Of a DNA stretch of 15,081 nt, positions 1-7,358 are shown one piece after another. The stretch is taken from the NCBI GenBank assembly GCA_052118065.1, contig JBQKHY010000039.1, positions 1 through 15,081 on the forward strand. Reading direction: 5' to 3'. The position numbers and the translations under genes are program-made. Below the pieces are notes generated by a model, which searched no databases, had not been told where the DNA came from, and saw nothing but the letters and a program-made list of their open reading frames with translations. The DNA is from Ruminococcoides sp052118065. GTDB taxonomy: Bacteria > Bacillota > Clostridia > Oscillospirales > Acutalibacteraceae. Each line of letters begins with the position of its first letter. Positions within the stretch are counted from its first letter, which is position 1.

Positions 1-384
1 GATACGGACAAGCCAAATGGTGATGATGTTGAACAAAACACTAGGAATGATACGGACAAGCCAGATGGTGATGATGTTGAACAAGACCCTAGGAATGATA
101 CGGATAAGCCAAATAGTGATGATGTTGAACAAGAACCTAGGAATGATATGGACAAGCCAAATGGTGATGATGTTGAACAAAACACTAGGAATGATACGGA
201 CAAGCCAGATGGTGATGATGTTGAACAAGACCCTAGGAATGATACGGATAAGCCAGATGGTGATGATGTTGAACAAGGCCCTAGGAATGATACGGATATG
301 CCAGATGGTGATGATGTTGAACAAGATTCTAACAATGATACAGAAAAGCCGGAAGGCGAGGATGTAGATAAAGACCATAACAAT
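1..384 (+). repeat. 48-bp tandem repeat (8 units) with a 144-bp higher-order unit
   Basis: Units begin at 1, 49, 97, 145, 193, 241, 289 and 337. The 48-bp period keeps frame and encodes 16 residues. Units 1-3 (1-144) match units 4-6 (145-288): unit 1 and unit 4 differ by one base, units 2 and 5 are identical, and units 3 and 6 differ at a few positions. This suggests a recent duplication of a three-unit block. Unit 8 is strongly diverged, marking the edge of the array. More units may lie to the left of the window. Confidence 0.95.
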
Positions 385-1545
385 GATACTGAAAAAAGTG
401 AAAAAGATGATAATGATGCAGCAGTTGATGATGGGGATGATATTGATGATATAGATGAAGTTGAACAATCAGAGAAAGATAAAGAATTATCTAATAATGA
501 TAAGGAAAGCACTTCAAATAACAAAGTTGAACAAACAGAAAATTCATCTAAGGTGAATAATACTAATAAATCAGATATAGATATAACTGATTATTCCAAT
601 ATCGGAATTGAAAACTATAGTGATGCTGATTATACTATTGATTCAATCAGTGATAATTTTGATAAATTAATTAACGATAATGATATTGAACCATTAGAAG
701 AAAATAATTTATCATCAGAATTAAGAGATGCTATTAAGAATGAGTTTGATGATTTACCTAATGAATTATCCCAAGATACTATTGATAGTTTAGCTGATAG
801 CATTGCTGATTCCATTTCAACCTTTGTTGATGAAAATGAAATGAATATTGAAAATATTGATTCCTTGTCTAACACACTGGATGAACTGTTAAATACTATA
901 TCGGATAAATTTGGTGATAATAGTGAAGAAATAATTACAGATATTGCCGATAAAATTAAAGAGAAAGTTTCTAATACAGAAGATGCATTCGAAAATAAAA
1001 TTGATACTGATAATTTTGTTGAAAATGTGTTTAGCTCTAATAGTGCTTTAGATATGACAAATTCTACGCTCCAAATTGATGGAGTAAGTTGTTCAGTCGA
1101 AGGTGCTTTTGATGATTTCGGTAATATTACAGGTGGTTTCCAAGAAGATACATTAGCTAATCAATTCATTGAAGATGTTAATGGTAATATTAACGAACAA
1201 ATTAATGATGTAGATTTAGAAAGTAATGATTTTTCTAATGATATTGAATATGGTGAACAAATTAGCAGTGATAATGTTAACGAACTCGATTACAGTGAAA
1301 TTAGTAATGATAATTTTTCTGTAAATGAAGTTGAAACAGAAAATGACAAATTCTTAAACGAATATGATGCAAATAATTATAATGAATTAACTAATAGTGA
1401 ATTTGATAATTCTATTATGAATGACGATACATTAAATAACACTGATTCATTCGCTGAAGACCAACTATCTAAAGACATAGATAATGAAATGACAGCAGAT
1501 ACAGCAGTTGAAACATTGGAGGAAATTGCTGAAATTGTGTTATAA
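1..1545 (+). CDS. Acidic repeat protein, 5'-truncated by the window edge
   Basis: The reading frame is open from base 1, so the true start lies to the left; 514 residues are visible. Residues 1-128 are eight 16-residue units of the form DTDKP(N/D)GDDVEQ..RN, the last one degenerate. A second acidic zone (about 129-185) is rich in Asp, Glu, Lys and Asn. The remainder is helical-looking, Asp/Asn/Ser-rich sequence with one cysteine (GVSCSVEG) and no transmembrane segment or sorting signal at the C-terminus (ending EEIAEIVL). The stop codon overlaps the ribosome binding site of the next gene, so the two are translationally linked. I do not recognise the family. Composition suits a surface, secreted or spacer-type protein, but whether an export signal exists cannot be seen. 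An ATG at 148 lies inside the repeats and is unlikely to be the true start. Confidence 0.85.
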   Translation, partial: DTDKPNGDDVEQNTRNDTDKPDGDDVEQDPRNDTDKPNSDDVEQEPRNDMDKPNGDDVEQNTRNDTDKPDGDDVEQDPRNDTDKPDGDDVEQGPRNDTDMPDGDDVEQDSNNDTEKPEGEDVDKDHNNDTEKSEKDDNDAAVDDGDDIDDIDEVEQSEKDKELSNNDKESTSNNKVEQTENSSKVNNTNKSDIDITDYSNIGIENYSDADYTIDSISDNFDKLINDNDIEPLEENNLSSELRDAIKNEFDDLPNELSQDTIDSLADSIADSISTFVDENEMNIENIDSLSNTLDELLNTISDKFGDNSEEIITDIADKIKEKVSNTEDAFENKIDTDNFVENVFSSNSALDMTNSTLQIDGVSCSVEGAFDDFGNITGGFQEDTLANQFIEDVNGNINEQINDVDLESNDFSNDIEYGEQISSDNVNELDYSEISNDNFSVNEVETENDKFLNEYDANNYNELTNSEFDNSIMNDDTLNNTDSFAEDQLSKDIDNEMTADTAVETLEEIAEIVL

Positions 1546-1557
1546 AGGAGCTAAAGT

Positions 1558-1905
1558 ATGATAATTACATACATATTAATTTTTATTGTTTTGCTGATTG
1601 GCTTATTTTTAGGAATATACATTGGTTTTTGTATTCTTAATTTTATTCAAAAAAAAGAGAATAAGAACAAAAAGCCAAATAATAAGAAGCAATCTATTAA
1701 TGTACTTAGATATTTTAATAAGATTAAGTTAAAAGTTTTAAAGAATAAAAGAAAAAGTAATATTCTTAACAAGGTAAATGTTATTCAAGATACACCGTCA
1801 TACAGTGAAAACTGTTATGGACTTGATGTTTATAAGGAAGAACAGGATGTTAAGACAAAAATGAAAATGCAAGACGAAAAGTACAATATTCTTAAAGGTA
1901 AGTAA
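1558..1905 (+). CDS. Small single-span membrane protein with basic cytoplasmic tail
   Basis: 115 residues. Residues 2-30 (MIITYILIFIVLLIGLFLGI onward) form one long hydrophobic helix. It is followed by a very basic stretch (QKKENKNKKPNNKKQ, about 31-46) that by the positive-inside rule should sit in the cytoplasm, then a polar tail. There is no cleavage motif, so it should stay anchored by its N-terminus. AAGGAG at 1545-1550 sits 7 bases before the ATG and overlaps the stop of the acidic repeat gene, so the two form one transcription unit ending at the hairpin 1906-1937. The layout resembles the small membrane protein at 5821, which also follows a large protein. No family is recognised; an anchor or partner role for the preceding protein is only inference. 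Confidence 0.8.
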   Translation: MIITYILIFIVLLIGLFLGIYIGFCILNFIQKKENKNKKPNNKKQSINVLRYFNKIKLKVLKNKRKSNILNKVNVIQDTPSYSENCYGLDVYKEEQDVKTKMKMQDEKYNILKGK

Positions 1906-1937
1906 AAAAATCACCACATTTTATTGTGGTGATTTTT
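1906..1937. terminator. Bidirectional intrinsic terminator
   Basis: A perfect 13-bp inverted repeat (AAAAATCACCACA / TGTGGTGATTTTT) with a 6-nt loop has an A-run on the left and a T-run on the right, so it can end transcription from both sides. It separates two converging units and contains the stop codon of the minus-strand gene 1921-2193. Confidence 0.9.
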
Positions 1938-2193
1938 CTTGCTCTTTTTTCAGTTGTTCATTTTTGTTAACGGCATTTAATATTGTTTCTAATGCTGATG
2001 GAGTTATATCATCAATCATTTCTGATGACATAGCATACATGCATACAACAGCCGTATACTTAAAAAGTGGAGCATTGTATTCTTTTCCTTTTTCCTCAAT
2101 TAATTCAAAAAAATTATTTATAATTTTTTTAGCTGCTAAAACATCTCGGTCAACTAACCTAATTTTTTTGCCACCGATTGTTATAATTTTCAT
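1921..2193 (-). CDS. Hypothetical 90-residue protein downstream of the PP2C phosphatase
   Basis: 90 residues starting MKIITIGGKKIRLVDRDVLA, mostly predicted helix, with a charged Lys/Glu/Gln tail. No signal peptide, membrane span or metal motif is visible. AAGGAGG lies about 10 bases before its ATG and overlaps the end of the phosphatase gene; the two coding regions are 2 bases apart, which argues for coupled translation and a joint function. Its stop falls inside the shared terminator. I do not recognise the family. It could be a partner or substrate of the phosphatase; that is context-based inference only. Confidence 0.8.
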   Translation of the reverse strand: MKIITIGGKKIRLVDRDVLAAKKIINNFFELIEEKGKEYNAPLFKYTAVVCMYAMSSEMIDDITPSALETILNAVNKNEQLKKEQEKSPQ

Positions 2194-2195
2194 TT

Positions 2196-2966
2196 TTATT
2201 TATCCTCCTTCATTTGCATAATAATTGTTGCGAGATTGTCAGAATATTCTTGTAATTCTACAGCCTTTTTTAGCGAATTAACTGCATCTAAGCAGTTGCT
2301 ACTTTGAAGTATGATTTCTTTTATGAATTTTCCTCTAATGGCATAATGAATACCGTCTGTTGTCAACGCTAAAACATCATTTAATTTAAGTGGGATAGTA
2401 AAGTGTTGTAACTTTGGTTCTGCAACAATTCCTAAACCACCAATGATTTTAAATCTGTCAGAATGGTAATAATAATCTTCTTCTGATATTTTCTTATCTT
2501 CAAGTAATTTGTTAGCTACAGTTTGGTCCTTAGTCAATTGTAACATTTTGACATTATCTTTGATACTCCGAATCAAATATAATCTGGTATTACCACAATG
2601 ACAACAGGATAGTTTGTTATTGCAAATTAGTATGGCTGTAGCACTTGCACCTAGTCCTGCATATAGTTCATCATTACCCATCTTGAAAGCACCTAATACT
2701 TTACCTGCATTATTCATGCATTCTTTTAATATAACTTCTGAATAGTTAAGTAAAATAGTTTTGTTAGCTTTGTGATAATTATTAAGTGAATTAATCATTT
2801 CAGTTGCAATTAATGAGCCAGGTTGTAAACCAGAATTCTTACTACCACTACCATCAAGCACAATAGCAAATAAAATGTTTTCATCAATTTTTTCGATTGC
2901 AATAAAATCTTCATTAATTGTTCTTTCATAACCAATATCACTTATTCCTTCATATTCAATATTCAT
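2196..2966 (-). CDS. PP2C-type (PPM) protein Ser/Thr phosphatase
   Basis: 256 residues, close to the usual size of a bacterial PP2C domain. The family motifs appear in order: SDIGYERTINED (residues 9-20, metal ligand D20), VLDGSGS (36-42, D38), GLGASAT (104-110), a GDSR-like box reading GNTRLYL (125-131), LTKDQT (144-149), LALTTDGIHY (199-208, D204) and DNLATIIM (243-250, D243). The four expected aspartates are present, so it is probably an active Mn/Mg-dependent phosphatase that dephosphorylates Ser/Thr residues in the cytoplasm. The oddity is Asn in place of the Asp of the usual GDSR motif, which may affect the third metal site. No kinase is visible in the window. RBS AAAGGA precedes the ATG, and promoter-like boxes lie at 2997-3025 on this strand. 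It heads a two-gene unit with the 90-residue gene. Confidence 0.9.
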   Translation of the reverse strand: MNIEYEGISDIGYERTINEDFIAIEKIDENILFAIVLDGSGSKNSGLQPGSLIATEMINSLNNYHKANKTILLNYSEVILKECMNNAGKVLGAFKMGNDELYAGLGASATAILICNNKLSCCHCGNTRLYLIRSIKDNVKMLQLTKDQTVANKLLEDKKISEEDYYYHSDRFKIIGGLGIVAEPKLQHFTIPLKLNDVLALTTDGIHYAIRGKFIKEIILQSSNCLDAVNSLKKAVELQEYSDNLATIIMQMKEDK

Positions 2967-2996
2967 ATATTTTGTTCCTTTCAGAGTTCTATCTAT

Positions 2997-3025
2997 ATTA
3001 TATATAATGATAAAAATTATTTAAA
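2997..3025 (-). promoter_or_regulatory. Candidate promoter for the phosphatase unit
   Basis: Read on the minus strand there is TATAAT (2997-3002) and, 17 bases upstream, TTTAAA (3020-3025), which matches 4 of 6 positions of the -35 consensus. It lies 31 bases before the ATG and is back to back with the plus-strand promoter at 3044-3072. Confidence 0.5.
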
Positions 3026-3043
3026 ATAACCAGTAAAAAATAA

Positions 3044-3072
3044 TTGAATAATCGGTACTACTGATATATAAT
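3044..3072 (+). promoter_or_regulatory. Promoter of the secretory operon, with GTAC spacer operator
   Basis: TTGAAT (3044-3049), a 17-base spacer and TATAAT (3067-3072). The spacer holds GGTACTACT (3054-3062), with TACT exactly 4 nt before the -10 box. The same arrangement recurs at 6612-6641 and 11330-11359, so this is likely a regulated promoter under a shared factor. Confidence 0.7.
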
Positions 3073-3103
3073 AATGGTATAAAATACTGAGAGGTGAATA
3101 AAA

Positions 3104-3367
3104 ATGGTTGAAATAACCTTTGAACATTATGATAGAGTATACAATTTAATCGACAAAGCCGTTAGAAAAAATAAATACTCTTTTGTCGCAAATCATATGT
3201 GGCCAAAATCAAAAGACTTTACTGCTATTAAACATGAGTATGATTGCAATGAATTATTTATGGTTTTCCTGTCATACATTCTTGATAAATATAGCCCTAT
3301 AGACGAAGAAAGCCTAGATAAAAAAGAACTGAAAAATTATATAACTCAAAACCTTGTTTTTATCTGA
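3104..3367 (+). CDS. Hypothetical 87-residue protein, first gene of the secretory operon
   Basis: 87 residues, cytoplasmic by composition (MVEITFEHYDRVYNLIDKAV at the start), with mixed helix, many aromatic residues, one Cys, and no signal peptide or membrane span. GAGAGGTG precedes the ATG, and a good promoter with the GTAC spacer element lies 31 bases upstream. No terminator separates it from the secreted protein gene 54 bases downstream, so it probably leads a five-gene operon ending at the signal peptidase. The family is not recognised. Its position as leading gene behind a regulated promoter would fit a small regulator or adaptor, but the sequence shows no helix-turn-helix I can defend. 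Confidence 0.7.
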   Translation: MVEITFEHYDRVYNLIDKAVRKNKYSFVANHMWPKSKDFTAIKHEYDCNELFMVFLSYILDKYSPIDEESLDKKELKNYITQNLVFI

Positions 3368-3421
3368 ACACTTTTTTAATCATTATACAATTAAGTAATA
3401 CATATCGAAAGGAGTTTTAAA

Positions 3422-4369
3422 ATGTTAATAAAGGTATTACCCAAAATTATTATTCCGGTTAGTTTGGCTATGATTATTGGAACTACAGCTATCGCTACTA
3501 CTCATGCAAGTGAAGTAACTAGTAATGTTACAAGTGAAAGTGTTACTGTCCCTTCTAGTGTGAATAATAGCGTACAAGATAATAATGGTTCAACACCTTT
3601 AACTGCGAATGATTTATCCGATATGTGGGATCAACAAGTTAAACAATTACAAAGTGTAAATCTTAATGACTTAAGTAACATCACTTCTCTTGATAGTGAT
3701 AATAATGTTCTTAATACTATATATAAGAATTTTAAAAGTCAATTAAGTTCATTTGGAAATTCTACTGATGTTGACTCAAGAGATAGTAAAAGTAGTGTAT
3801 TTGCTAAAGGATATTCTGTAAAGATTCAAAATTACTTTAAAAAAACATTTGGTAATCTATCATCAAAGCAAAACATGAAAATGAGCAAATTACCATCTAT
3901 TAAATCTTTGATGTCTAGTTCAACAAAAGAGAGAAATAAACTTGTGAAGGGCTTTACTTCTTCATCTTCTTACAAGAATGCATATAATATGATTAATGTG
4001 GGTAGTGTATTTAAATTGGCATCCAATGGAACATCTAAATACACTCTTTCTTCTCCATCAAATTTAAAAAACAGTATGGGTATTACAAGTAATGATAAGT
4101 CTAATAGCATTAAGTCATCATATAATAAGAATGTAGGTGAAATGAACGGAGATTTACGACAGTTATTAAAGTCTGCTACAGGAACAGAAGAACTTATTGG
4201 ACCTACAAATGTCAAAAACTCATTTGATTTATCTGTAAGTAAGAATAAAAAATCTATGGAAATTCAAAAAAATGTAGGTACTGGTAATACACCTGTACAA
4301 AGGCAAAGTAATCCTTTTACTTTCGATCCAAACTTCAACATAATTGATAACATTGGAAACAATAAATAA
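3422..4369 (+). CDS. Secreted Ser/Asn-rich protein with signal peptide
   Basis: 315 residues. A basic n-region and hydrophobic core (residues 4-27) lead to a type I signal peptidase site after THA (residue 29). The mature part is low in complexity and rich in Ser, Asn, Lys and Thr, with no cysteine. It is first acidic (DLSDMWDQQVKQLQSVNLND and after), then basic (KSSVFAKGYSVKIQNYFKK onward). There is no C-terminal membrane helix and no LPxTG motif, so it is probably released or held by non-covalent contacts. RBS AAAGGAG lies 7 bases before the ATG. It sits in one operon with a second secreted protein and a signal peptidase, which is its most likely processing enzyme (inference). No family is recognised. 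Confidence 0.85.
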   Translation: MLIKVLPKIIIPVSLAMIIGTTAIATTHASEVTSNVTSESVTVPSSVNNSVQDNNGSTPLTANDLSDMWDQQVKQLQSVNLNDLSNITSLDSDNNVLNTIYKNFKSQLSSFGNSTDVDSRDSKSSVFAKGYSVKIQNYFKKTFGNLSSKQNMKMSKLPSIKSLMSSSTKERNKLVKGFTSSSSYKNAYNMINVGSVFKLASNGTSKYTLSSPSNLKNSMGITSNDKSNSIKSSYNKNVGEMNGDLRQLLKSATGTEELIGPTNVKNSFDLSVSKNKKSMEIQKNVGTGNTPVQRQSNPFTFDPNFNIIDNIGNNK

Positions 4370-4377
4370 TATAAAAT

Positions 4378-4399
4378 ACCCACTCTATTCTGAGTGGGT
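4378..4399 (+). terminator. Intercistronic stem-loop, weak terminator or attenuator
   Basis: ACCCACTC / GAGTGGGT form an 8-bp stem with a 6-nt loop, followed by an interrupted T stretch (GTTTGT). It lies 9 bases after one secreted-protein gene and shortly before the RBS of the next. The weak U-tract suggests partial termination or protection of the upstream mRNA end, which would let the two secreted proteins be made in different amounts. Confidence 0.6.
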
Positions 4400-4424
4400 G
4401 TTTGTATAGAAAGGAATTAAAATT

Positions 4425-5813
4425 ATGAAAAAAAGAATAATATTCTTATCACTGTTGCTTAGTATAAGTATTGTGCCTAGTTTTGCAGTTAATGCTATTA
4501 AAGGTAGGTCGGATGGTAACAAGTGGTATCTATCCGATAAGGCTGAAACAGGTGATTACAATACCGGTGGTAGTTCTGGTGGTACAGATGTTACAGAAGA
4601 AACTGCCGAACAAAGGCAAAATAACACTTGTTATGATAATTATAACAATGCATGTAATAATATTGCTAACAATTTCTTCATTAATAATAATGGAATGACA
4701 CATGTTAAGCCACAAACAAATTCATCATCACAACAGTATGCTAATATGGCTATGTATAATATTCCACAAAGTGATTTACAAAGCATATTAGCGAGTAGAA
4801 ATAATTGGACTACTAATAATGGTGCATATTTAAATTATCCGGCCACATTTCATCTTAATGGTACTCTTTCTAACACAAAGGATACTGATATTGATAAGTT
4901 AAAATCTGTTGCAAACAGTTTTAAATTTAACGAAGGTGATAATAGTAATTGGAATGATTATTACCGAAGTATTAACGGTTATAATGGTAACCATGACCTA
5001 GAAAAGTCACATCAATCACCATATAAACATTCATTGTTTTACAATCCTAGTAAAGCAAACATTAAAGATATATGGAATAACTTTAATTGTAAACTTAATG
5101 GTTACAACTTAAAGCCGGTAAATACAACTGTTAAGGACTTAACATTATATGACTTTAAAAATTTTAAGGGCCGACAAGATGGTTTGAATGATTATCTTGA
5201 TGCATATAAAAAAGCATTACAAACAAATAATAATAAAGCTAGTGATGGTTGTAGTGCTGAAGATAGTATTAAGGTAGTATACCTCAAGCAATTAAATTTA
5301 ACCGGTACAAAGCATAATATGATTTATACCAGTTCTCCATTAGCATGGCGTAATTATCAGAATGAAAACAAGTATTTCAAGTGGACTATATCTGACAATT
5401 ATAATAATGTATATCCACCACTTTATTCTAATTCAGATGAAGTTACTTTTACTGCTAATCTGTCTGGTACATATTACGCATACAATACTAAGATATATCA
5501 ATTAACAAATGCTGATGTTATTAGTTATACATATTCCGAATACTTATTTATTGCCGATACAAAACAAATCATATGGTCTAAAGTTAGTACACCATCTAGT
5601 TTAAGTGATTTAAATTCGACTGAGGATAACCCACTTAATTCTAGGCTAACAAGTCAAACACAAGTAGTTAAAACTGATGCCGTATATAACAGAAGAACAA
5701 TAACAGTTAACAGCCCAGAAATTTCTTTTGCCTACAGTAATAGTCAAACCGAAAATGACTTTATATTGCGTAGTGCTGCCGATAAGACTTTCGACACTAA
5801 AAGGATAAGGTGA
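4425..5813 (+). CDS. Large secreted Asn/Tyr-rich protein with signal peptide
   Basis: 462 residues. The signal peptide MKKRIIFLSLLLSISIVPSF has a likely cleavage after SFA (residue 21) or VNA (24). The mature chain is rich in Asn, Tyr, Ser, Thr and Asp, with many YN and NN runs. Three cysteines (about residues 70, 77 and one in FNCKLNG) plus one in SDGCSAED could pair after export. The last third looks beta-rich, as in extracellular adhesin-like domains, but I cannot name a family. No C-terminal anchor or LPxTG is present. RBS AAAGGAA precedes the ATG. It is followed 7 bases later by a small membrane protein and then a signal peptidase. A role at the cell surface, such as adhesion, mating contact or matrix, is inference from export and context. 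Confidence 0.85.
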   Translation: MKKRIIFLSLLLSISIVPSFAVNAIKGRSDGNKWYLSDKAETGDYNTGGSSGGTDVTEETAEQRQNNTCYDNYNNACNNIANNFFINNNGMTHVKPQTNSSSQQYANMAMYNIPQSDLQSILASRNNWTTNNGAYLNYPATFHLNGTLSNTKDTDIDKLKSVANSFKFNEGDNSNWNDYYRSINGYNGNHDLEKSHQSPYKHSLFYNPSKANIKDIWNNFNCKLNGYNLKPVNTTVKDLTLYDFKNFKGRQDGLNDYLDAYKKALQTNNNKASDGCSAEDSIKVVYLKQLNLTGTKHNMIYTSSPLAWRNYQNENKYFKWTISDNYNNVYPPLYSNSDEVTFTANLSGTYYAYNTKIYQLTNADVISYTYSEYLFIADTKQIIWSKVSTPSSLSDLNSTEDNPLNSRLTSQTQVVKTDAVYNRRTITVNSPEISFAYSNSQTENDFILRSAADKTFDTKRIR

Positions 5814-5820
5814 TAATTAT

Positions 5821-6051
5821 ATGAAGCAATCTTTAATGTTTTACGGACTATTATTTATTCTAAGTATTATCATTGGTTTAGTATGGGTACTTATACGATA
5901 CCACAGTAGGTATCTCAAAAATAAGAAATATGATGATACTTTCAGCAGTAATATAAATATAGATAAAGAAATTCTGAATAAGAAATACAGAAGCAGTATT
6001 GATAATTTTTCATCAACCAACAATTTTGTTGATGGGGATGATGATGAATAA
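5821..6051 (+). CDS. Small single-span membrane protein with acidic tail
   Basis: 76 residues. One hydrophobic helix at residues 6-25 is followed by a basic flank (RYHSRYLKNKK) and an Asn/Ser/Asp-rich tail ending DGDDDE, so the bulk probably faces the cytoplasm. It lies between the large secreted protein (7 bases upstream) and the signal peptidase, whose start codon lies inside its final codons. The architecture parallels the small membrane protein at 1558, which also follows a large protein. No family is recognised; an anchoring or chaperoning role near the export site is speculation. Confidence 0.75.
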   Translation: MKQSLMFYGLLFILSIIIGLVWVLIRYHSRYLKNKKYDDTFSSNINIDKEILNKKYRSSIDNFSSTNNFVDGDDDE

Positions 6052-6439
6052 AAGACTAAAAATATGTATTAATATAGTTATTATCATGTTAGCCTTATTA
6101 ATATTAGTTTTAAGACTTTTTGTCTTCGATATTGTTAAAGTTAAAGGTAATTCAATGTATCCTACTCTTAATAATAATGATATTGTTGTTGTTAATAAAC
6201 TAGCACAAATACAAAATAATGACATTGTTGTTCTAAAAAATCCTATTGCTAATGGATTTATAATAAAGAGAGTAATAAAAAGTAGTGGCAATTATATATA
6301 CTACAAAAACAAAAAAATCATACTAAAAAGTAATGAGTTTTTTGTGATGGGTGATAATCGTAATCAAAGTACAGATAGTAGAAACTTTGGTATTATTAAT
6401 ACAGATATGATTGTCGGAGTAGTTCAACTAATAATCTAA
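6044..6439 (+). CDS. Type I signal peptidase (S26 family), short form
   Basis: Chosen start ATG 6044 gives 131 residues; GGGG at 6034-6037 is the RBS, and the gene overlaps the previous one by 8 bases. An N-terminal membrane anchor (residues 7-28) is followed by the S26 boxes. KVKGNSMYPTL (32-42) carries catalytic Ser37, FIIKRVI (72-78) the general base Lys75, and MGDNRNQSTDSRNFG (102-116) is box E. Ser-Lys spacing (38) is near that of Bacillus SipS, but the Lys-to-box E interval is clearly shorter, so this is a minimal enzyme. It should cleave signal peptides on the outer face of the membrane. Placement after two secreted proteins in one operon suggests it is dedicated to them, though it may also act on others. 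In-frame ATGs at 6032, 6038 and 6041 are alternatives. Confidence 0.93.
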   Translation: MNKRLKICINIVIIMLALLILVLRLFVFDIVKVKGNSMYPTLNNNDIVVVNKLAQIQNNDIVVLKNPIANGFIIKRVIKSSGNYIYYKNKKIILKSNEFFVMGDNRNQSTDSRNFGIINTDMIVGVVQLII

Positions 6440-6448
6440 TATTCATAT

Positions 6449-6493
6449 AAGGGTGTTTAGTTCATTTAATTTGAGCTAAATGCCCTTATTTTT
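6449..6493 (+). terminator. Intrinsic terminator of the secretory operon
   Basis: A 15-bp stem (6449-6463 with 6473-6487, three G-U wobble pairs in RNA) encloses a 9-nt loop and is followed by ATTTTT. It lies 10 bases after the signal peptidase stop codon. Confidence 0.85.
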
Positions 6494-6611
6494 GTTTCTG
6501 TACAACTTTTTTATTCTGAATATAAAAGCACTACAAACTTTATTAAAATTGATATAGAGCGATATTAAACATAATAATTCACATTTTCTACGCATTGTTA
6601 AATACATATTA

Positions 6612-6641
6612 TTGCAATAGTAGGTACTACTATGATATAAT
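6612..6641 (+). promoter_or_regulatory. Promoter of the 6679 operon with 17-bp palindromic operator
   Basis: TTGCAA (6612-6617), an 18-base spacer and TATAAT (6636-6641). The spacer is filled by ATAGTAGGTACTACTAT (6617-6633), a perfect inverted repeat with 6-bp arms around GGTAC. A protein bound there would cover the promoter. The core GGTACTACT matches the promoter at 3044, and TACT is again 4 nt before the -10 box. Confidence 0.75.
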
Positions 6642-6678
6642 ATACTTATCTAATTTAAAAAGTGAGGTATCTATTATT

Positions 6679-7338
6679 ATGAGAGTTATAACTGATTCTC
6701 TACAGTATGAATATGATGAAATTCTACTCGGTAACAAAAAGGTTTTTTCGAATGTGTTTTTCACCGGTGATAAATTACTGGACAACGACATAGCTTTATC
6801 AATCATAAGATATGTTGTTGAGTGCTATCTACATTGGTCTCCTCAAGACACTCGTAACTTATTCGACAGTTCCGTAATTAAACAATACAAACTCAAAACT
6901 GTGTATGCTAAAGTAATCTTTCCTTCAGAACTAGACAAGAGAACAGACTACTTTTATTTAGCTGTTTTACTTTATCCTAATAAGGTAAACATATCTGAAG
7001 AAGAAATAACAATTCGAATATTTGAGGATGTGATGCAAGGCAGAATGAAACGATTTCCAAAGAATTTTTTTGTTGGAACTAAAGGTAATGATAAATTAGC
7101 ATTGTGCCTTAAGCACCTATTAGAGGTTACATCTGCTTTTGATGATGTTACTGATATTTATAAGTTTATCAATTCAAAGGATGGAGTTAGACTTCTTATT
7201 GATAACAAATTGTATAAATATATAATCGCCAATTTTGTGACTGTTAATAATGCTATCACATATGCTTTACCACAAACTCAGAGTAATGAATTGTTATCCA
7301 ATTATTATAATATAAAGGAACTAATTCAAAGATACTAG
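6679..7338 (+). CDS. Hypothetical 219-residue cytoplasmic protein
   Basis: The ATG at 6679 is preferred: GTGAGGT at 6662-6668 provides the RBS, and the promoter TATAAT at 6636-6641 would put the transcript start downstream of the TTG at 6595. The 219-residue product is soluble by composition, with mixed alpha/beta sequence, aromatic-rich patches (YVVECYLHWSPQDTR; TDYFYLAVLLYPNK) and no signal peptide, membrane span or recognisable catalytic motif. It heads a three-gene operon with a lipoprotein (20 bases downstream) and a two-span membrane protein. The family is not recognised. Control by the GTAC operator places it in the same apparent regulon as the secretory operon and the right-hand block. 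Confidence 0.75.
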   Translation: MRVITDSLQYEYDEILLGNKKVFSNVFFTGDKLLDNDIALSIIRYVVECYLHWSPQDTRNLFDSSVIKQYKLKTVYAKVIFPSELDKRTDYFYLAVLLYPNKVNISEEEITIRIFEDVMQGRMKRFPKNFFVGTKGNDKLALCLKHLLEVTSAFDDVTDIYKFINSKDGVRLLIDNKLYKYIIANFVTVNNAITYALPQTQSNELLSNYYNIKELIQRY

Positions 7339-7358
7339 AATAGGAGATAATTTTTATT

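Noticed and set aside
17..367. Open frame of 116 residues with MVMMLNK repeats
   Set aside because: It is the +1 shadow of the 48-bp repeat; the frame starting at base 1 continues into a long protein, has the expected acidic composition and runs to a stop coupled to the next gene.
1500..1509. TACAGCAGTT in the acidic protein gene as a tenth motif copy
   Set aside because: One mismatch in the core, and it is explained by ordinary Thr-Ala-Val codons; it is far from the array.
1964..2221. Plus-strand ORF of 85 residues opposite the phosphatase unit
   Set aside because: It lies antisense to two minus-strand genes with good RBSs and recognisable motifs, and has no RBS of its own.
3422..5813. Sortase-anchored pilus cluster
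   Set aside because: No LPxTG-type motif, C-terminal membrane helix or sortase gene is present; only the signal peptidase link remains.
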